From a bacterium (GTDB lineage: Bacteria; UBP15; UBA6099), in contig JAKQBV010000105.1 in NCBI GenBank assembly GCA_029573925.1, forward strand, positions 1 to 7,524: a DNA stretch of 7,524 bases, given 5' to 3'. The notes beneath the pieces are model-generated. The model was not told the DNA's origin and ran no database searches. It saw only the letters and a program-made list of their open reading frames with translations. The position numbers and the translations under genes are program-made. Below, in pieces: positions 5,121-7,524 of this stretch; within the stretch, counting starts at the first letter, position 1, and every line of letters begins with the position of its first letter.

Positions 5121-6401
5121 ATGAAAAGCATAAACGCGGACGGCGGACTCAGGAAGAAATACGACGCGCAACGCGCGCGAGCGTTCGCCATCCTGTGGAT
5201 AACATACGGCGGCTACTATTTCTGCCGCAATTGCTACTTCGTGGCGAAACCGGCGGTGGGCGAAGGGCTTGGGCTTGTCAATTCGCAACTTGGCGCGATT
5301 GATTTGGCCTTCATGTCGATGTACGCCGCCGGACAGTTCGTGAACGGCGCGCTAGGCGACAGGATAAGCGTGAAACTGCTCGTCGGGGCCGGGATGCTCG
5401 CGTCCGTCGCCATGACCGTCGCATTCGGGCTGTCGTCCGCGCTGCCGCTCCTGCTGGTTTTCTGGGGAATCAACGGGCTGGCGCAGTCCACCGGCTGGAC
5501 GTCCTGCGTGAAGTCGATGGACAACTGGTTTTCGAGCCGGGAGCGCGGGACGATTATGGGGTTCTGGTGCACGAACTTTCAGGCGGTCGGATTCGTCGCG
5601 CGGGTCGTCGCCGCCGCCGCTCTCGGATGGTACGGCTGGCGTTATTCATTTTTCATTCCTGCGGCGATGATGTTCGGCGTGGCGCTGACGTTCATCGCGT
5701 TCCACATCGAGTCTCCCGCCAGAGCCGGGCTTCCCCCTGCGGAAGAGTTCTACGGCCGGGGGCGCGCGGCGTCAGGCGCGGCGGCGCGCCCTGCGAGCGC
5801 AAACTCCGAGACCGCCCGGCTGCTGAGGTCGCCCGCGCTCTGGAGGATGGGCGTCTCTTACTTCTGCGTCACGTTCGTAAGGTACGCGCTGATGTGCTGG
5901 CTCGCTATGTACCTGTACGAGAAAATGGGATTCAGCATGTCGGCCAGCGGATTCCAGTCCGCCGCTCCGGAGCTGGCCGGGCTGTTCGGCACGGTTGCCG
6001 CCGGATATGTGTCTGACAGGTATTTCAAATCGAAACGCGGGGCGGTTACCACCATGATGCTGCTCTGCCTGATATTCGTCCTCGGCGCTCAAAACGGCAT
6101 AGCGGCAATGGGGCCGGTGTGGAATTTGGCGGGGCTGTGCGCCATCTATTTCCTGATTCAGGGGCCGACGTCGATAATGGTCGGCACGGCGGCGATGGAC
6201 ATCGGGCGCGGCGGCGGAACAGCCACAGCGGTCGGATTCATCAATGGACTTGGCGCTCTCGGCGCGGCCGTCCAAGGCCCCGTCATCGGCTTCCTGTCGG
6301 ACAAATACGGATGGGGATTCCTGTTCCAACTGCTGATGCTCATGTCGATAGCGCCGTGTGTCCTCATGGCCACAGTCTGGATCGAAGAGCGGCGCCGCTG
6401 A
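5121..6401 (+). CDS. MFS carrier of the organophosphate:phosphate antiporter family (GlpT/UhpT/UhpC-like)
   Basis: Membrane carrier of the OPA branch of the major facilitator superfamily, whose members exchange phosphate for glycerol-3-phosphate or hexose phosphates, or (UhpC) act as sensors for them. The 426 residues form two six-helix halves split by a central loop at about 197-240. TM1 carries YGGYYFCRNCYF at 29-40 and TM7 carries FVRYALMCWLAMYL at 252-265. By hand alignment these place Arg36 and Arg254 at the two phosphate-binding arginines known from GlpT (Arg45 and Arg269). The loop GALGDR at 76-81 is the usual MFS TM2-3 motif, and SDRYFKSKRGA at 298-308 its second-half partner, close to the GlpT sequence. 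The ATG at 5121 gives a normal N-terminus but has no clear ribosome site. It lies 103 bases after the permease on the same strand, behind a hairpin, and probably belongs to the same operon. Whether it transports or senses is unknown; no UhpA/UhpB-like regulator is in the window. Confidence 0.85.
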   Translation: MKSINADGGLRKKYDAQRARAFAILWITYGGYYFCRNCYFVAKPAVGEGLGLVNSQLGAIDLAFMSMYAAGQFVNGALGDRISVKLLVGAGMLASVAMTVAFGLSSALPLLLVFWGINGLAQSTGWTSCVKSMDNWFSSRERGTIMGFWCTNFQAVGFVARVVAAAALGWYGWRYSFFIPAAMMFGVALTFIAFHIESPARAGLPPAEEFYGRGRAASGAAARPASANSETARLLRSPALWRMGVSYFCVTFVRYALMCWLAMYLYEKMGFSMSASGFQSAAPELAGLFGTVAAGYVSDRYFKSKRGAVTTMMLLCLIFVLGAQNGIAAMGPVWNLAGLCAIYFLIQGPTSIMVGTAAMDIGRGGGTATAVGFINGLGALGAAVQGPVIGFLSDKYGWGFLFQLLMLMSIAPCVLMATVWIEERRR

Positions 6402-6447
6402 CGCGGCAAATCTCGTTCAGATCGGAAACCCCGACAACCGGCGAAAC

Positions 6448-6483
6448 GCTTCGAAGAGATTCAAAGCGAAGCTTTTCGAAAAG
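6448..6483 (+). terminator. Weak terminator-like hairpin after the OPA carrier
   Basis: GCTTCG (6448-6453) pairs with CGAAGC (6467-6472) around a 13-base loop, followed by TTTT at 6473-6476. The overlapping CTTTTCGAAAAG (6472-6483) is a perfect 12-base palindrome. Both lie 47 or more bases after the carrier stop, between convergent genes, where a terminator is expected. The stem is short, so this is a tentative call. Confidence 0.35.
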
Positions 6484-6501
6484 TTGCTATATGGCCTTAT
6501 A

Positions 6502-6532
6502 TTTCTCTTTTCTCTCTTTCTTTTCTTCCCTT
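6502..6532. other. 31-base uninterrupted pyrimidine run in the convergent gap
   Basis: From 6502 to 6532 the plus strand has only C and T, with T dominating; the minus strand is pure purine. It contrasts sharply with the GC-rich surroundings. It lies just beyond the stop of the CoA ligase gene and after the weak hairpin of the carrier, so it may assist transcript ending from the left. No coding sense was found in it. Confidence 0.7.
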
Positions 6533-6539
6533 GTTATTA

Positions 6540-7524
6540 TCATTCGGTCGGCAGCCGCCGTTCGTCCACTATCCAGTCGGCTTTGAGGCCTGTGCGTTGG
6601 AACAGCCGCGCCTCTATCTCTTCATAGCTCTGGAATATCACTTGGTTCGGAGCGATTTCGCAATCGAGTTTAACGTTCTTTTTAATGTTGCGCTCAATGT
6701 CTGCGGGGTCGGCTCCGGGGAGCGGGGCGACGAACACTTTAACGAAGTCGCGGGAGAACGGATCGTCGGGGTTCTCTTTTGTGATGGCGACCTGAAACGT
6801 CTCGACGCCGGGGGCGTTTCGGATGGCCGTCTGGAGATCGAGCATGGAGACGCGGGAGCCTTTTATTTTCGAGAAATCTTTCACGGCGCGGCTCATCGGA
6901 ACGATAAGCCTCGGCCCGGTAACGCCGCAGTTCGGGCATTTATCCCACGCCAGACCGTTTATCAGGTCTCCGGTGTAATATCTCAACAGTACCGTGCCTC
7001 TGAAGTCGATGTGTGAAAATGTAAGGACTCCCGGAGAGCCTTCCGGGACGGGCCGCTTCGTTTCAGGGTCTAGGACTTCCCAGAAATAGTTCTCCGCCGA
7101 AAGGTGTATGCCGGAGCCTTCGCCGCACGAGTAGAACGCGCCTTTCAGTTCGGTCATGCCGTAGCCTTCGATAATCTTCGCGTCGGGCCCCAGAGCGGCG
7201 AACTGCTCCTTTAGCCGCTGCCTGTACGCCGGGACCATCGGCTCTCCGGCCACAACCGCGTACTTGATGGTATCGATTCCCTTAATCGCTCCCGCGTCTT
7301 TCATCTTCTTGGCTGTTTCAAGCCAGTACGTCAGGTATGAAGGGATTGCGGCTATGTAATCGAACTTGCCTTTTTCCGCGAGAACAATCTGCCTTTCGGT
7401 GGGGATGACGGCTCCGCCGCAGGTGTGGAACACGAAGCCGCCGAGAAGGAACTGCGACATGACGACTTGGAAGAAGGCGAGGTGCGGCGCGGCGGGGAAC
7501 AGGTTCAGCGCGCGGTGGTCAAGC
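6540..7524 (-). CDS. Phenylacetate-CoA ligase-like adenylating enzyme, 5' end outside window
   Basis: Adenylate-forming enzyme (ANL superfamily, PaaK branch), expected to activate a carboxylic acid with ATP and transfer it to coenzyme A in the cytoplasm. Only the last 327 or so codons are present. An in-frame Met at 7460 is internal, because the 21 codons before it still read as this family (DHRALNLFPAAPHLAFFQ) up to the window edge. Counting from that Met, visible motifs are IEGYGMTE at 97-104 (adenylation core A5), RYYTGD at 160-165 (A7), the hinge KIKGSRVSM at 198-206 (A8), and a C-terminal GLKADWIVDER at 291-301 whose Lys293 fits the A10 lysine of the family (EGKA...VD.R in PaaK). A CPNCG cysteine pair at 175-179 sits where PaaK proteins have CPCG. 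All catalytic landmarks in this part look intact. The acid substrate cannot be deduced; phenylacetate itself is only one option, and no aromatic-degradation genes are in view. Confidence 0.88.
   Translation of the reverse strand, partial: LDHRALNLFPAAPHLAFFQVVMSQFLLGGFVFHTCGGAVIPTERQIVLAEKGKFDYIAAIPSYLTYWLETAKKMKDAGAIKGIDTIKYAVVAGEPMVPAYRQRLKEQFAALGPDAKIIEGYGMTELKGAFYSCGEGSGIHLSAENYFWEVLDPETKRPVPEGSPGVLTFSHIDFRGTVLLRYYTGDLINGLAWDKCPNCGVTGPRLIVPMSRAVKDFSKIKGSRVSMLDLQTAIRNAPGVETFQVAITKENPDDPFSRDFVKVFVAPLPGADPADIERNIKKNVKLDCEIAPNQVIFQSYEEIEARLFQRTGLKADWIVDERRLPTE

Noticed and set aside
4253..5191. A 312-codon minus-strand open frame opposite the second permease half and the gap
   Set aside because: The product is dominated by Arg, Gln, Glu and His with no recognisable family, and it overlaps the permease EAA region on the other strand. 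It is a composition artefact.
6540..7460. CoA ligase gene starting at the Met at 7460
   Set aside because: The codons beyond it up to the window edge continue the family sequence in frame, so this Met is internal and the gene is cut by the window.

Overview
The window looks like chromosomal DNA of a GC-rich, probably Gram-negative bacterium. The evidence is a TRAP transporter pair and an ABC importer, both of which normally work with periplasmic binding proteins, plus mostly G/C-ending third codon positions. I cannot place it taxonomically. No phage, plasmid, insertion sequence, CRISPR, tRNA or rRNA signal was seen.

Layout. (1) Positions 7-1787, minus strand: a two-gene TRAP transporter operon, dctQ-like (small membrane subunit) then dctM-like (large permease), joined by a 4-base GTGA stop/start overlap. 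(2) Positions 1788-2286: a non-coding region between divergent operons. It holds a candidate promoter with an inverted repeat for dctQ, a GC-rich palindromic repeat, two further perfect hairpins and a candidate promoter for the plus-strand operon. (3) Positions 2287-6401, plus strand: a three-gene transport cluster. It encodes a FbpC/PotA-type ABC ATPase, a fused double permease of the FbpB/AfuB type, and an MFS carrier of the organophosphate:phosphate antiporter (OPA; GlpT/UhpT/UhpC) family. (4) Positions 6402-6539: a short convergent gap with a weak hairpin and a 31-base pure pyrimidine run. (5) Positions 6540-7524, minus strand: the C-terminal part of a phenylacetate-CoA ligase-like adenylating enzyme that runs off the right edge.

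How the genes may work together. The window is almost entirely solute uptake. The TRAP pair should import a small organic acid, driven by an ion gradient. The ABC pair was long the kind annotated as ferric importers, but its neighbour is an organophosphate-family carrier. AfuABC, a relative of the ferric systems, is known to move sugar phosphates, so a phosphorylated organic substrate is a reasonable alternative to iron. No substrate-binding protein gene is present for either the ABC or the TRAP system inside the window. For the ABC operon both flanks are visible, so the gene is absent from the operon itself. The most interesting points are this missing-partner ABC/OPA cluster and the structured divergent control region.
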